NCBI GenBank assembly: GCA_037147235.1
Contig: JBAWVO010000060.1
Location: forward strand, 1-26,206
Length of the DNA stretch: 26,206 bases
Source: JANXQG01 sp037147235
Lineage (GTDB): Bacteria > Planctomycetota > Planctomycetia > Pirellulales > Thermoguttaceae
Reading direction: 5' to 3'
Shown here: piece after piece, positions 7,074-14,931 of the stretch
Layout: each line of letters opens with the position of its first letter
Numbering within the stretch: the first letter of the stretch is position 1
Made by a program: the position numbers and the translations under genes
The notes under the pieces: generated by a model
Told to the model about the DNA's origin: nothing
Seen by the model: the letters and a program-made list of their open reading frames with translations, nothing else
Database searches by the model: none

Positions 7074-8333
7074 GTGCCCAATCGAATCGATATGCAGGAA
7101 GTCCTCGCGGTGATCCTAGCCGGCGGCAAAGGTTCGCGGTTGGAACCGCTGACTCGCGATCGCGCCAAGCCAGCCGTGCCGTTCGGTGGCGGCTATCGCA
7201 TCATCGACTTCACGCTCTCGAATTGCCTCAACAGCGGCATTCGCAAAAACCTGATCCTCACGCAATACAAGGCGATGAGCCTCGACCGGCACATCAACCT
7301 CGGTTGGCAGGGTTACTTGTGCCGCGAGTTGGGCGAGTTTATCGACGTGGTTCCCCCGCAGCAGCGGATCGACGAGCATTGGTATCAGGGCACGGCCGAC
7401 GCCGTCTACCAGAACATCTACACGATGGAGAAGGAACGGCCGACTTACGTCGTGATTCTGGCCGGCGATCACATCTACAAAATGGACTATATGAAGCTTG
7501 TCGAGCGGCACATCGAGACGCGAGCCGACCTGACGATCGGTGCCCTTCGCGCCGACCTCGAAGCAGCTACACAGTTTGGGGTGATGGAGGTCGATAGCGA
7601 GTACCGCTTGGTCGGTTTCCAGGAGAAGCCGGCCCATCCGACGTCGATCCCCGGTGATGCGGAACATGCCCTGTCATCGATGGGTATTTACGTCTTCAAC
7701 GCTCGATTCCTTTTTGAGCAGCTTTGCCTGGACGCCACGCGGCCCAACAGCAAGCACGATTTTGGTCGCGACGTGATTCCGGTGGTGATCCACACCCATC
7801 GAGTTTTCGCCTATCCGTTCCTGGACGAGAATCGCAAGAAAGACGCCTACTGGCGCGACGTGGGCACCTTGGATGCCTACTACGACGCCAACATGGACCT
7901 GATTTCCGTCGATCCGCTCTTGAATCTTTACGATCGGCACTGGCCGATCCGCACCTATCAGGCAAACTATCCGCCGCCGAAATTCGTCTTTGCCGAGCAA
8001 GGCGAAACGGCCCGCCGTGGTCAGGCATTAGACAGCATCATCTGCCACGGCACGATCGTCTCCGGCGGACATGTGGAGCGGAGCGTGTTGGGACCCAACG
8101 TGCGGATCAACAGCTATTCGCACGTCGAAGACTCGCTACTCTTCGAAGGCGTGAACGTCGGCCGGCACGCCAAGATCCGGCGTGCCATCATCGACAAGGA
8201 AGTGGAGATTCCGCCCGGCATCGAGATCGGGTACGATCGCGAGTTAGACCGCAGCCGCGGGTTCCTTGTCACCGAGAGTGGCCTAACCGTGATTGCCAAG
8301 ACGCACGGCGTCGAACATTTCGCCGCGCGGTAG
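7074..8333 (+). CDS. glgC: Glucose-1-phosphate adenylyltransferase (ADP-glucose pyrophosphorylase)
   Basis: The enzyme makes ADP-glucose from ATP and glucose 1-phosphate, the committed step of bacterial glycogen synthesis, in the cytoplasm. The nucleotidyltransferase signature is at the N-terminus (LAGGKGSRLEPLT, residues 15-27, then AKPAVPFGG). It is followed by QGTADAVYQN, the metal/sugar site AGDHIYKMDY, GFQEKP and YWRDVGTLDAYY. The C-terminal third reads as a left-handed beta-helix (hexapeptide-like VSGGHV, VLGPNV, LLFEGVNV). Its length of about 419 residues is normal for GlgC. Three in-frame starts exist. I chose GTG 7074 because AAAGGA at 7059-7064 sits 9 nt before it. TTG 7044 and ATG 7092 (MQEVLAVILAGG) are alternatives. 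No other glycogen gene is nearby. The stop is 11 bp from the convergent rpsR stop. Confidence 0.95.
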   Translation: MPNRIDMQEVLAVILAGGKGSRLEPLTRDRAKPAVPFGGGYRIIDFTLSNCLNSGIRKNLILTQYKAMSLDRHINLGWQGYLCRELGEFIDVVPPQQRIDEHWYQGTADAVYQNIYTMEKERPTYVVILAGDHIYKMDYMKLVERHIETRADLTIGALRADLEAATQFGVMEVDSEYRLVGFQEKPAHPTSIPGDAEHALSSMGIYVFNARFLFEQLCLDATRPNSKHDFGRDVIPVVIHTHRVFAYPFLDENRKKDAYWRDVGTLDAYYDANMDLISVDPLLNLYDRHWPIRTYQANYPPPKFVFAEQGETARRGQALDSIICHGTIVSGGHVERSVLGPNVRINSYSHVEDSLLFEGVNVGRHAKIRRAIIDKEVEIPPGIEIGYDRELDRSRGFLVTESGLTVIAKTHGVEHFAAR

Positions 8334-8344
8334 GGGTTTAACCC

Positions 8345-8620
8345 TTACTCGCCAACGTAGGACAGCAGGGCCATGAAGCGAGCTCGCTTGATGGCGTCGG
8401 TGACGGCGTGCTGGCTAACGGCCGTGCAGCCGCTCTTCCGCCGGCTGATGATCTTGCCCTGACGGTTGATGAGCTTCTTCAGCAGCTCGAGATTCTTATA
8501 ATCGACATACATCGGCCGCGGCCGATGCCCATCGACAAACAGGGGATCCTTCTTCTTGCCGCGGATCTTCGTCTTTGTGCGGCGCTTGCTGATGCGATTG
8601 ACCTGAAGCTTACGTGCCAT
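8345..8620 (-). CDS. rpsR: 30S ribosomal protein S18
   Basis: This small-subunit ribosomal protein binds 16S rRNA and S6 on the platform. It has 91 residues with a very basic N-terminus, the S18 core (DYKNLELLKKLINRQGKII) and the family signature around RRKSGCTAVSQHAVTDAIKRAR. Usually rpsR lies in an operon with rpsF, ssb and rplI. Here it stands alone, 88 bp downstream of the GT87 gene on the same strand. I see no Shine-Dalgarno sequence before the ATG and no convincing promoter in the 88 bp, so read-through from the glycan cluster cannot be excluded. Confidence 0.97.
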   Translation of the reverse strand: MARKLQVNRISKRRTKTKIRGKKKDPLFVDGHRPRPMYVDYKNLELLKKLINRQGKIISRRKSGCTAVSQHAVTDAIKRARFMALLSYVGE

Positions 8621-8708
8621 GAGGATTTATTACGGGTAAATGGTTCCAAAAGACGATTGCCCCCGCCCAGGGCATTCGCAGCCGCATGAGGGGAAACAAC
8701 TAAGTCTA

Positions 8709-9902
8709 TCAAATATCGGCAGGAAAACAAGACGGGGAAAATTTGTCGCGGCAGAATACGGTGCTTTTCTGGCGATTCCACCACAAAAACCATGCGAAAA
8801 ATAGTAGAACACCTAGGGGGTGCGTGGCCTTGAGCCAGGGAAACATGCCATCAACCCCCTTGTTCGCGGCCAGAACCGTTAGCAGATAGCTCAATCCCAT
8901 CAACCAAGGTGCCCTTTTCTGCAATACGGCAACGACGAACGCCCAGCTCGTTAGGGGGGCAATCAACGCAAACGCGTTCCGTTCAGTACCCGGCCCAAAA
9001 ATAAGCTGCCATGAGGTCCAGCAGACGAGTACAAAAAGAACCCTTCGTTGCGGGGGTACTCGATTGGATTGCCACAGACATAGCCCCAGCATCGCGGCTG
9101 CCGTGGTCAGTTGCAGCAGTGTATACAGCCTCGGGTTGACCGGCGAGGAAATCAGTTCCCAAATCGTCCAGGCATCGCGATAAGAAACATGACGATTCTG
9201 CGCGGGACCTGCGAGATGCCGATACCACAGGAGATATTGTTCGCAGACCCATGCCGGCGGCTTGACCAACATCGGCAGTGCGGCAACTGCCGCCAAAACC
9301 ATCGGCAGCCGCCATGCCAATCGACGCGGCCAGCAGGCGGCTAACAACAGCACCCCAGCCAGCGGCCAAACCTTAATATGCACGGGAATCGCCAGCAGCA
9401 AGGCCGCTAGCCACCACCGCTCATCACAAATCGCGATCACCGCAAAGGCCACCAGCGAGAAAACCAGCAGATTGGTCTGGCTCGAATAAAGGCAATGGGC
9501 GCTGGGAAATACCGAAACGACCAGCAACAGGTTTTGGGCCAACGGCGACTGCATACCCGGCAAAATTCTTCGGGCCAAGGCCCCTGTCGCCCAAAAGGCA
9601 ACGCCGACATTCGCCAGTGCCCAGAGTACGGCACCCAGGCGACACGGCAACCAGGCGAGTGGCCCAAGAGCCATTGCGAACGTCGGTCCGTAGCGATAAT
9701 CGCTGTCAAACAACGTGGGATCATACGGATTGACACCGCTCCACCACACCAGGGATGCATCGCGAAAGAGCGGATAGGTGCTATGGTTTTTCGGGTTCTG
9801 AAGGGTCTTTCCCGCAATCACAACGGCCAAGACCAACCAGAGGCCGATGGCCACCCCGCGGACCGCCCGGTTCGTACGTTCGATTTGCTGGTTAGGGTCC
9901 AT
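8709..9902 (-). CDS. GT87-family (DUF2029) membrane glycosyltransferase
   Basis: This is a polytopic GT-C type glycosyltransferase, the kind that transfers sugars from polyprenyl-phosphate donors on the outer face of the membrane. The 397-residue protein has roughly nine or ten hydrophobic helices. The family's acidic first loop is visible as FRDASLVWWSGVNPYDPTLF, with the D and the G-x-NPYDP pattern, followed by YRYGPTFA. It ends a minus-strand cluster: its ATG is 19 bp after the deacetylase stop, which itself follows a GT2 of the type that makes polyprenyl-phosphate sugars. My inference is that the GT2 makes the lipid-linked donor and this protein uses it. Acceptor and sugar are unknown. 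Confidence 0.8.
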   Translation of the reverse strand: MDPNQQIERTNRAVRGVAIGLWLVLAVVIAGKTLQNPKNHSTYPLFRDASLVWWSGVNPYDPTLFDSDYRYGPTFAMALGPLAWLPCRLGAVLWALANVGVAFWATGALARRILPGMQSPLAQNLLLVVSVFPSAHCLYSSQTNLLVFSLVAFAVIAICDERWWLAALLLAIPVHIKVWPLAGVLLLAACWPRRLAWRLPMVLAAVAALPMLVKPPAWVCEQYLLWYRHLAGPAQNRHVSYRDAWTIWELISSPVNPRLYTLLQLTTAAAMLGLCLWQSNRVPPQRRVLFVLVCWTSWQLIFGPGTERNAFALIAPLTSWAFVVAVLQKRAPWLMGLSYLLTVLAANKGVDGMFPWLKATHPLGVLLFFAWFLWWNRQKSTVFCRDKFSPSCFPADI

Positions 9903-9921
9903 ATAGCAATATCAAATATTT

Positions 9922-10914
9922 TCATGGTGTTTGGCCGAGCCGGCCTAAGCGGCAACCGCTCGCCGCAAGCAGTTCTTCCAGTTCGCGGGAGACAAGCATC
10001 TCGAGTTCGCGAGGTCGCATAAGTGCCAGCGGGTCATGCCAACCGTCCGTCGCGCTGACCGCCGCGACCGGGCGAACACCGGGATGCAAGGCGATTTCAG
10101 CAAGGTGGAAATCGCGCATGGTCGCTAGAAACGCACGTATTATCTCGAGGGACGTCGTGCCGGCGGTCATCGTGCCGAAGAAAACGTCGGCAAAAAGAAC
10201 CTTATTGCCGAGCATTTTTTGTCGGAAGCGGCCGGCATGGACCTTTTTCAATCCGCCGATCAGCCATTGGCTGGTACGGATACCCGGCCAGGTAAACGAC
10301 TGCCACCAGGACGGCTCCCAGGCAACGCGAACGACGGGGATGCAGAACTTTTCCAGCAGCGACTTCACGACACGGTCCACTACCGGCAGCATCTCGATGT
10401 ACTGGTGTCCGTTAAGATGCGTAGGTCGGTGCCCCAGGTCCAGCATGAACTGTACTTGGCTGGTCAATTCTTCTTTGATCGCCGCGGTCACCGAATCGTC
10501 GCCATGCCACAGTCGCCTGAAGAGGCCGAAAATCCCGGGAAAATGGCCGCTGGCATTGAGCAACTCGGCCGGATAGCGCGAGCCGATCCGTGGGCGACCT
10601 TCGGTTAGATTCAAATGGATGCCGAGATCAAACGGCTGGGCAGGATCTCGCAACCGCTCACGCCGGGCCATCGATGCCAGGCTACCCTGCAAGCGGCGAG
10701 ATTCCAAATGCCGCCAGCAATCCAACGCCCGCGCGGCATCGGGAGCATTGCTCAACAACGACGTGCTGGTGAGCAAGCCTTGCTCAAACCCTTGCAGAAT
10801 GCCGTCGGTGACTGCCGAGTTCATGCCAAGGTCGTCGGCATGTAGAGCGATTTGTCGGGCCGAGGATCGGCTCGCGGGCAACGGTACACCAGCGGCGAAA
10901 TCCGACCTGACCAT
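9922..10914 (-). CDS. ChbG/YdjC/HpnK-like carbohydrate deacetylase
   Basis: Members of this family are metal-dependent deacetylases acting on N-acetylated sugars, or on hopanoid glycosides in the case of HpnK. The N-terminal metal motif HADDLG (Asp27, Asp28) is present, followed by GIHLNLTEGRP, the metal-binding THLNGHQ motif, and ALHPGVRPVA near the C-terminus. The open frame extends upstream to 11034, but that would run 91 bp into the GT2 gene. ATG 10914 has a GGGAG 5 nt upstream and yields 330 residues, so I chose it. ATG 10938, 5 bp after the GT2 stop, is the alternative. Position between GT2 and GT87 suggests it deacetylates the sugar being built or transferred there. HpnK itself is a possibility, but no other hopanoid gene is nearby. 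Confidence 0.85.
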   Translation of the reverse strand: MVRSDFAAGVPLPASRSSARQIALHADDLGMNSAVTDGILQGFEQGLLTSTSLLSNAPDAARALDCWRHLESRRLQGSLASMARRERLRDPAQPFDLGIHLNLTEGRPRIGSRYPAELLNASGHFPGIFGLFRRLWHGDDSVTAAIKEELTSQVQFMLDLGHRPTHLNGHQYIEMLPVVDRVVKSLLEKFCIPVVRVAWEPSWWQSFTWPGIRTSQWLIGGLKKVHAGRFRQKMLGNKVLFADVFFGTMTAGTTSLEIIRAFLATMRDFHLAEIALHPGVRPVAAVSATDGWHDPLALMRPRELEMLVSRELEELLAASGCRLGRLGQTP

Positions 10915-10943
10915 GATTGCTCCCACTGCGGCACACATCGTTG

Positions 10944-11798
10944 TCAGGCTGCTTTGTGGCGGTCGGGTGAGGCCGCCGGCTCGGTCTGCGGCAGTTGCAG
11001 CGACAGCTCTTGCAGGTGACGATTGTGCCACCACAACCCCACGATGTCGCGGAGCATCGGAAGGGTATGCCGCCGCAACGAAAGTGTTGAACCGTACTCT
11101 CGCACGAGGTTGACAGGGATTCGATGAAACTTCAATCCCAACCGCTGCGTGAGAAACACGACTTCCGCATCGAAGGAAAAGCCGTCCAGCGTCAATCGAG
11201 AAAAGATCTCGCGTGCTGCCCGCAGGCTAAATGCCTTCAGCCCGCATTGCGTATCAATAACTTCGCGCGAGACCAGCCGCTTGACCACCTCGCGAAAGAG
11301 CCAGGTTGCGGCCGTGCGAGATAGCTTGCGCTTGGCCCGATGAGTTGATTCGGCCATGTCGCGGGCACCGAAGACGACTTCGCACTTTGCGTTGCGAACG
11401 AGGTCGTAGGCTAGACGAAGCGAGTCCAGTTCAAATGGCAGATCGGCATCGGTAAAAGCCAGAACCTTGCCGCTGGCTTGGAGCATGGCATTTCGCAGGG
11501 CCGCGCCTTTGCCGCGATTCCGCGGCAGCGAGACGGTTGAGAATCGCGGGCCCATGGCGTCGGTAAGAGTTGCCGTCCGGTCAGTACTACCGTCGTCGGC
11601 CACGAGCACGCGGTAATCAATGCCCGAGGCGTCAAGAAAACGTCGCAACTCGGTCAGCGTCCAGGGCAGGCGATTTTCTTCGTTATAGGCTGGAATCACG
11701 AGCGAAAATTCGTGATCGGTCTGCTGCGGATGCAACAAAGTTCCTGTTGGCCTAGCGGCAATATCGGCACCATTTTTCGCACCATCGAATCGAGTCAT
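10944..11798 (-). CDS. Family 2 glycosyltransferase, dolichyl/polyprenyl-phosphate glucosyltransferase type
   Basis: This predicted cytoplasmic enzyme moves a sugar from a nucleotide donor to a polyprenyl phosphate. Motifs in order are SLVIPAYNEENRLP, LVADDGSTDRT, NRGKGAALRNAM, FTDADLPFE (the DxD-like metal site) and DTQCGLKAF. The last is typical of ALG5-like dolichyl-phosphate glucosyltransferases. There is no long membrane domain, although the C-terminal part has a few hydrophobic turns. The frame is open to 11891, but ATG 11798 has AGGA about 5 nt upstream and removes a poorly conserved head, leaving 284 residues. It is the first gene of a three-gene minus-strand cluster with the deacetylase and GT87 enzymes. 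Confidence 0.85.
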   Translation of the reverse strand: MTRFDGAKNGADIAARPTGTLLHPQQTDHEFSLVIPAYNEENRLPWTLTELRRFLDASGIDYRVLVADDGSTDRTATLTDAMGPRFSTVSLPRNRGKGAALRNAMLQASGKVLAFTDADLPFELDSLRLAYDLVRNAKCEVVFGARDMAESTHRAKRKLSRTAATWLFREVVKRLVSREVIDTQCGLKAFSLRAAREIFSRLTLDGFSFDAEVVFLTQRLGLKFHRIPVNLVREYGSTLSLRRHTLPMLRDIVGLWWHNRHLQELSLQLPQTEPAASPDRHKAA

Positions 11799-11841
11799 AG
11801 GCTTCCTGCCCTTGGCCTCAGCACGACCGCCGCAGTATCGC

Positions 11842-11847
11842 AGTATA
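11842..11847 (-). promoter_or_regulatory. Possible -10 box for the GT2-deacetylase-GT87 cluster
   Basis: On the minus strand the bases read TATACT, which would place a start site near 11835 and a 37-nt leader before ATG 11798. No good -35 is found at 17 bp, so this is weak. Confidence 0.25.
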
Positions 11848-12404
11848 GCCGGGATCGCGCGCGGAAATCCATTCACCGGGCTTGCCGACAAGTTCTAACC
11901 ACCCGGCCCCGTTTTCCGTGGGAGATTTGCGGAGACGAAACAGGCAGAAAGTGAGTCTAGGGCAAGTTATTGTGAAATGAGCTTATACCCGATTCCCCGT
12001 GGGCAAGTAAAGACGAATTGCGGATTGGGAGAGAATGGACCGGATGCGCTGCGCGACCCAGGGCTAATAGCCGGCACTTCAGGGTCATCTTACCCGTAGC
12101 GAAACGAAAAACGGCTCTCCGCCAAGTTTGTGGTGCGGGCGTCTCGCCTGCCTGGTTCAACCACAACATCTTGGGCAGGCGGGATGCCGCACCACAATTA
12201 TTCGCAAGCCCGGCAGGGAGCCCGAAAAACTTGCTCCCCTGGCCGGAAGTCGATTCCAACCCGATCTTTTCACGCTCTGATAGGGGGGCGATTTCCACGC
12301 CATGGACTGGGGCTTGTCATTTTCATTCGCCCGGCGAAACACGGACGTCATTTGTGACCTAGACTTGTGTGGACCTTTTTGAGCCTCTCCGAGCGTACCC
12401 TATT
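11848..12404. other. Intergenic region between divergent genes
   Basis: About 560 bp without a convincing gene lie between the GT2 gene and the small membrane-protein gene. The region holds one copy of the 111-bp hairpin element (12113-12222, separate entry). It must also hold the promoters for both directions. I find a second possible minus-strand -10 (TATAAG near 11985-11990) and no clear plus-strand promoter. The open frames across 12018-12362 run through the repeat and look non-coding. Confidence 0.6.
12113..12222 (+). repeat. 111-bp hairpin element, copy A
   Basis: This is the first of three copies (others at 19412 and 24376), all in the same orientation judged by the loop. Outer inverted ends are GGCTCTCCGCC and GGCAGGGAGCC. 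The inner stem is GTGGTGCGGGCGTCTCGC... (12130-12152) pairing with 12174-12195 around a 21-nt loop (12153-12173). The right arm of this copy has lost one base and carries substitutions, so it is the most decayed of the three. Confidence 0.9.
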
Positions 12405-12539
12405 ATGGAAAGAATTGTGACTGAAGTTCTGGCTTTCATCGATCGCATGGAACCTCAGCACTGGCTAATCGCGCTGGCGGGGGTGATCGTCGTGGGCCTT
12501 GTGTGCATGAAGGGCATGGGATCGCGGTCGCATCACTGA
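12405..12539 (+). CDS. Small single-pass membrane protein upstream of the diguanylate cyclase
   Basis: This 44-residue open frame starts at ATG 12405. It has an amphipathic N-terminal half with FIDRMEPQHW, one clean hydrophobic helix (LIALAGVIVVGLVCM) and a short basic, His-containing tail (KGMGSRSHH). It is in the same direction as the diguanylate cyclase and ends 36 bp before it, so the two are probably cotranscribed. I know no assigned function. The well-shaped membrane segment, charged flanks and gene context support a real gene, while its size and lack of a clear Shine-Dalgarno sequence leave doubt. A role in anchoring or regulating the cyclase is inference. Confidence 0.6.
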   Translation: MERIVTEVLAFIDRMEPQHWLIALAGVIVVGLVCMKGMGSRSHH

Positions 12540-12575
12540 TTTCCATTTTTCTGCTAACACGAATGAGTGTGTATC

Positions 12576-13484
12576 ATGAACTTCAATTTATTGCCAATTC
12601 CCATTCCGATTCTGGTTGCCTTGGTCGTAGTCGCCTCGATCGGCTTTGTGTTTGGCCGAAAAAGCAAGCGGCCGGCCGGCGATGTGCCGGGTCGGTCGCG
12701 GCGAGAATTGCGGCGGGCGCAGCTTGTGGCGGTTGAATTGGAAAAGATCGCCTGGGATCTTCGCAAGGCCTTGGTGCGGCATCACACCAGCGTGAGCAAG
12801 TTCCGCGAGCGTGTCTGCAAGCTGAATGAGCAGCAGCAGGAAGCTGCCTGGGAGGATATTTGCCGCGAGGCCGAGGAGGTTCTCCGTCCCACACTCCGCT
12901 TGGCGGCCCAGATTTCCAACGCGCACGATGAAATTCGCCAACAAAGCGCCAACCTCATGACCTTCACCGAGGTTCGCACCGATCCGCTCACGGGTGTGAA
13001 CAACCGTCGCGGCATGGACGACGCCTTGGGCACGCAGTTGGCCTTAATGAATCGCTACGGCACGCGGTTCTCTGTCGCCATGCTCGATATCGACCACTTC
13101 AAGCAGGTCAACGACGTGCAGGGGCACCTGTACGGCGACCAGATGTTGGGCCAACTGGCCCGATTGATCGATGAATTGGCTCGCGAAACCGACGTTGTGG
13201 CCCGCTACGGCGGCGAGGAATTCCTGGTGATCATGCCGGAAACCGATCTGGAAGGGGCAATGCGCTTTGCGGACAGATTGCGAGTTCGGATCGCCAAGGA
13301 GATGCCACTTACCGTCAGCGGTGGGGTGGCCGAGGCATTGGATGGCGATTCGTCCGAATCGTTGCTGGCCCGAGCCGATGTGGCTTTGTACGGGGCCAAG
13401 TCGGCGGGCAGGAATTGCATCTTCCGTCACACGGGTGACGGGGCGGAAAGGGTGGCTGCTGAAGCCGAAGCCTTTGCGCAGTGA
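12576..13484 (+). CDS. Membrane-anchored GGDEF diguanylate cyclase
   Basis: The protein makes the second messenger c-di-GMP from two GTP. It is a 302-residue protein with an N-terminal membrane helix (about 8-27), an Arg/Glu-rich helical linker (about 38-130) that likely forms a coiled-coil dimer, and a complete GGDEF domain (about 131-285). Visible residues are DPLTGVNNRRG (136-146), Asp171 in MLDIDHFKQVND, and the active-site GGEEF (212-216). A product-inhibition site RETD (203-206) lies exactly five residues before GGEEF, so feedback control by c-di-GMP is expected. No sensory domain is recognisable. ATG 12576 is preferred over the GTG three codons upstream. It follows the small membrane-protein gene and its stop is 7 bp from the convergent kinase gene. 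Confidence 0.93.
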   Translation: MNFNLLPIPIPILVALVVVASIGFVFGRKSKRPAGDVPGRSRRELRRAQLVAVELEKIAWDLRKALVRHHTSVSKFRERVCKLNEQQQEAAWEDICREAEEVLRPTLRLAAQISNAHDEIRQQSANLMTFTEVRTDPLTGVNNRRGMDDALGTQLALMNRYGTRFSVAMLDIDHFKQVNDVQGHLYGDQMLGQLARLIDELARETDVVARYGGEEFLVIMPETDLEGAMRFADRLRVRIAKEMPLTVSGGVAEALDGDSSESLLARADVALYGAKSAGRNCIFRHTGDGAERVAAEAEAFAQ

Positions 13485-13491
13485 AGGCCGT

Positions 13492-14349
13492 CTACAGCAC
13501 CTGCCGTCCACGTTTCTGCTTGTGGCAAATAATCCTTTCGGTTTCTTTGGCGATTGCTCGCCAAAAAGGCTTCCAGTCGATGCACTTCTCGGGAGACTGC
13601 CTGAGGTACGCGCGGAGAAAACGCCGGCAGATCGACCGCGTGACCCAAGGATGTGCGGAGAGTCCGGCCGCCAATCGTGCCAGATCGCGGGCTTGCCGCT
13701 TGAAACTGACATACTTGCCCGGTTGAAGGCCGTCGAGATCGATCAGATAGACGGTCACATCGCAACATTCTTCGACCACGAGCAGATTGGCGGCCTTGAG
13801 ATCGCGATGGGGGGCACCGGCATCATGCATCCGCCTAATGAGTCGGCCCAATGCCTCGGCGCATTGCGAGGCGACGCGGAGTCGCGCGGCAATCGGCCGA
13901 TTTGCAATTCGCCAGCCAAAGAGATGCAAGTTTTCTGAGTTCTCGATCCACGGGGTGACCAAGAAGCTGGTGCTTGTAGTCGTCCAGCCGCGCGGTCGGC
14001 AGGCCAGCAGGGGCTGCGGGGTGGCAATGTCGTGCGAGAGCAGGAACTCAGCCTTGCGCCAGTTCTGCATCGCCTTGGCCGGTCGAAAGAGAGCCGCCAG
14101 GGCTTTCCAAAGCGTACGCGGGCGGTATTGTTTGACAGCCACAGGTATCGATCGATTGCCGACCGTCAACCCAGCCTCGACGATGAGACTTTCGCGGCCG
14201 ATTTTCACCGGGCGGGACGTCACAGCCTGGATCAGGTTGCCGGGATTTGCCGCGATACTGCGCCGCAGCGGCTCGTGTACGGCCGGGTCGCTCCAAACGG
14301 TCGAGGTGGAAGTATTGATGATGACGTAGTTGGGGAAAGTCATGGCCAT
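13492..14349 (-). CDS. WaaP/InaA-like (lipopolysaccharide kinase family) small protein kinase fold
   Basis: The 285-residue protein has a protein-kinase-like fold of the type seen in LPS heptose and Kdo kinases and InaA. Visible elements are the ATP-binding lysine in VAVKQY (Lys73), a likely partner Glu101, the catalytic loop HRDLKAANLLV (His181, Asp183, Asn188) and the metal motif LIDLDG (Asp204, Asp206). The glycine-rich loop is weak, as is usual for this family. There is no membrane segment, so it should act in the cytoplasm or at the inner face of the membrane. Its substrate could be a lipid-linked sugar or a protein. ATG 14349 is the furthest upstream plausible start; the ATG two codons later would work equally. 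It is convergent with the diguanylate cyclase. Confidence 0.78.
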   Translation of the reverse strand: MAMTFPNYVIINTSTSTVWSDPAVHEPLRRSIAANPGNLIQAVTSRPVKIGRESLIVEAGLTVGNRSIPVAVKQYRPRTLWKALAALFRPAKAMQNWRKAEFLLSHDIATPQPLLACRPRGWTTTSTSFLVTPWIENSENLHLFGWRIANRPIAARLRVASQCAEALGRLIRRMHDAGAPHRDLKAANLLVVEECCDVTVYLIDLDGLQPGKYVSFKRQARDLARLAAGLSAHPWVTRSICRRFLRAYLRQSPEKCIDWKPFWRAIAKETERIICHKQKRGRQVL

Positions 14350-14409
14350 TTACTGTTACCCGAGGGCGGGGTTGGAGGCAAGCTCAGTTTTCCGGCTCTT
14401 TCGGAATCC

Positions 14410-14454
14410 GTGCGCAACTCACCATTTTTGGGGGTGGTTCGCTTCACGCACCCT
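14410..14454. repeat. Fragment of the GTAGGGTG palindromic element
   Basis: This stretch matches the right half of the element at 6929-6973. GTGCGCAAC-CACCATTT and then GGTTCGCT-CACGCACCCT are shared, with differences mainly in the spacer. The left half is missing, so this is a half-copy or a decayed one. Confidence 0.7.
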
Positions 14455-14626
14455 CAATGGAAAGTGACACGACCGCTTCGCGGTGTGAGTTGACGCTACC
14501 GATAATCATTCGGATTCGCTTTTCGCCCATGAACCGATTCGATGAAGATACCTTGATTGGAAAACAAACGCCATCGGCTCGCCACCTATATTTTAGCCGC
14601 GACTGGCGGCCAAGCGAAGGGCAACA

Positions 14627-14692
14627 GAGGAGGGAGGGAAAGAGGGAAGGGGAGGAAGGGACGCGAAAAAAAGAGGGGGAGGGACAGAAAAA
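14627..14692 (+). repeat. Purine-rich tract
   Basis: The top strand is almost only A and G for about 66 bases, built from GGGA, GGAA and AGAGG units with a few pyrimidines (for example CGC near 14662-14665). Such tracts can adopt triplex-like structures. No gene is encoded. It lies about 160 bp upstream of the promoter of the acyl-CoA synthetase gene. Confidence 0.7.
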
Positions 14693-14852
14693 TAATTGAA
14701 AGGCAGGTTTATCTTTCTCCTATCTTTTGCGCTCTCCGTGGTCTTATGCGGTGAATTCTCTTTGTCTTGTTTTCCCTGTTGGTGGGGCTCGCTGCACTCT
14801 CCCCACCCTACTTCTTATTTGCGATCTTTTACGGTACACTTTGCTCTAGGGT

Positions 14853-14881
14853 TTGACAACTTCGGGTATGAATCTCATACT
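14853..14881 (+). promoter_or_regulatory. Sigma-70-like promoter of the acyl-CoA synthetase gene
   Basis: A perfect TTGACA at 14853-14858 and CATACT at 14876-14881 are spaced by 17 bp. The start site would be near 14888, leaving a leader of about 44 nt that contains the Shine-Dalgarno AGAGGAGA at 14917-14924. This excludes the in-frame TTG at 14896 as a likely start. Confidence 0.55.
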
Positions 14882-14931
14882 AAGGGATTCCCGTTTTGCG
14901 GCCTTACGGTAACCTAAGAGGAGAATCGCTC

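Larger units (their letters stand above)
14350..14931. other. Intergenic region with repeat fragment, purine tract and promoter
   Basis: About 580 bp lie between the divergent kinase and acyl-CoA synthetase genes. It holds a GTAGGGTG-family repeat fragment (14410-14454), a long purine-rich tract (14627-14692) and a good candidate promoter (14853-14881). Open frames crossing the purine tract are low-complexity (Arg/Glu/Gly/Lys runs) and I do not regard them as genes. Confidence 0.6.

Noticed and set aside
10915..11034. Longer deacetylase start overlapping the GT2 gene
   Set aside because: The extra 40 residues are Ala/Arg/Pro-rich without family similarity and overlap the GT2 gene by 91 bp. 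ATG 10914 has a proper ribosome site.
12018..12362. Open frames across the first hairpin element
   Set aside because: They exist only because the repeat lacks stops in some frames. The same translated peptide (around RLPGSTTTSWAG) appears at all three repeat copies in unrelated contexts.
14457..14754. Short frames across the purine tract
   Set aside because: Low-complexity Arg/Glu/Gly/Lys composition produced by the tract, with no ribosome site or family match.
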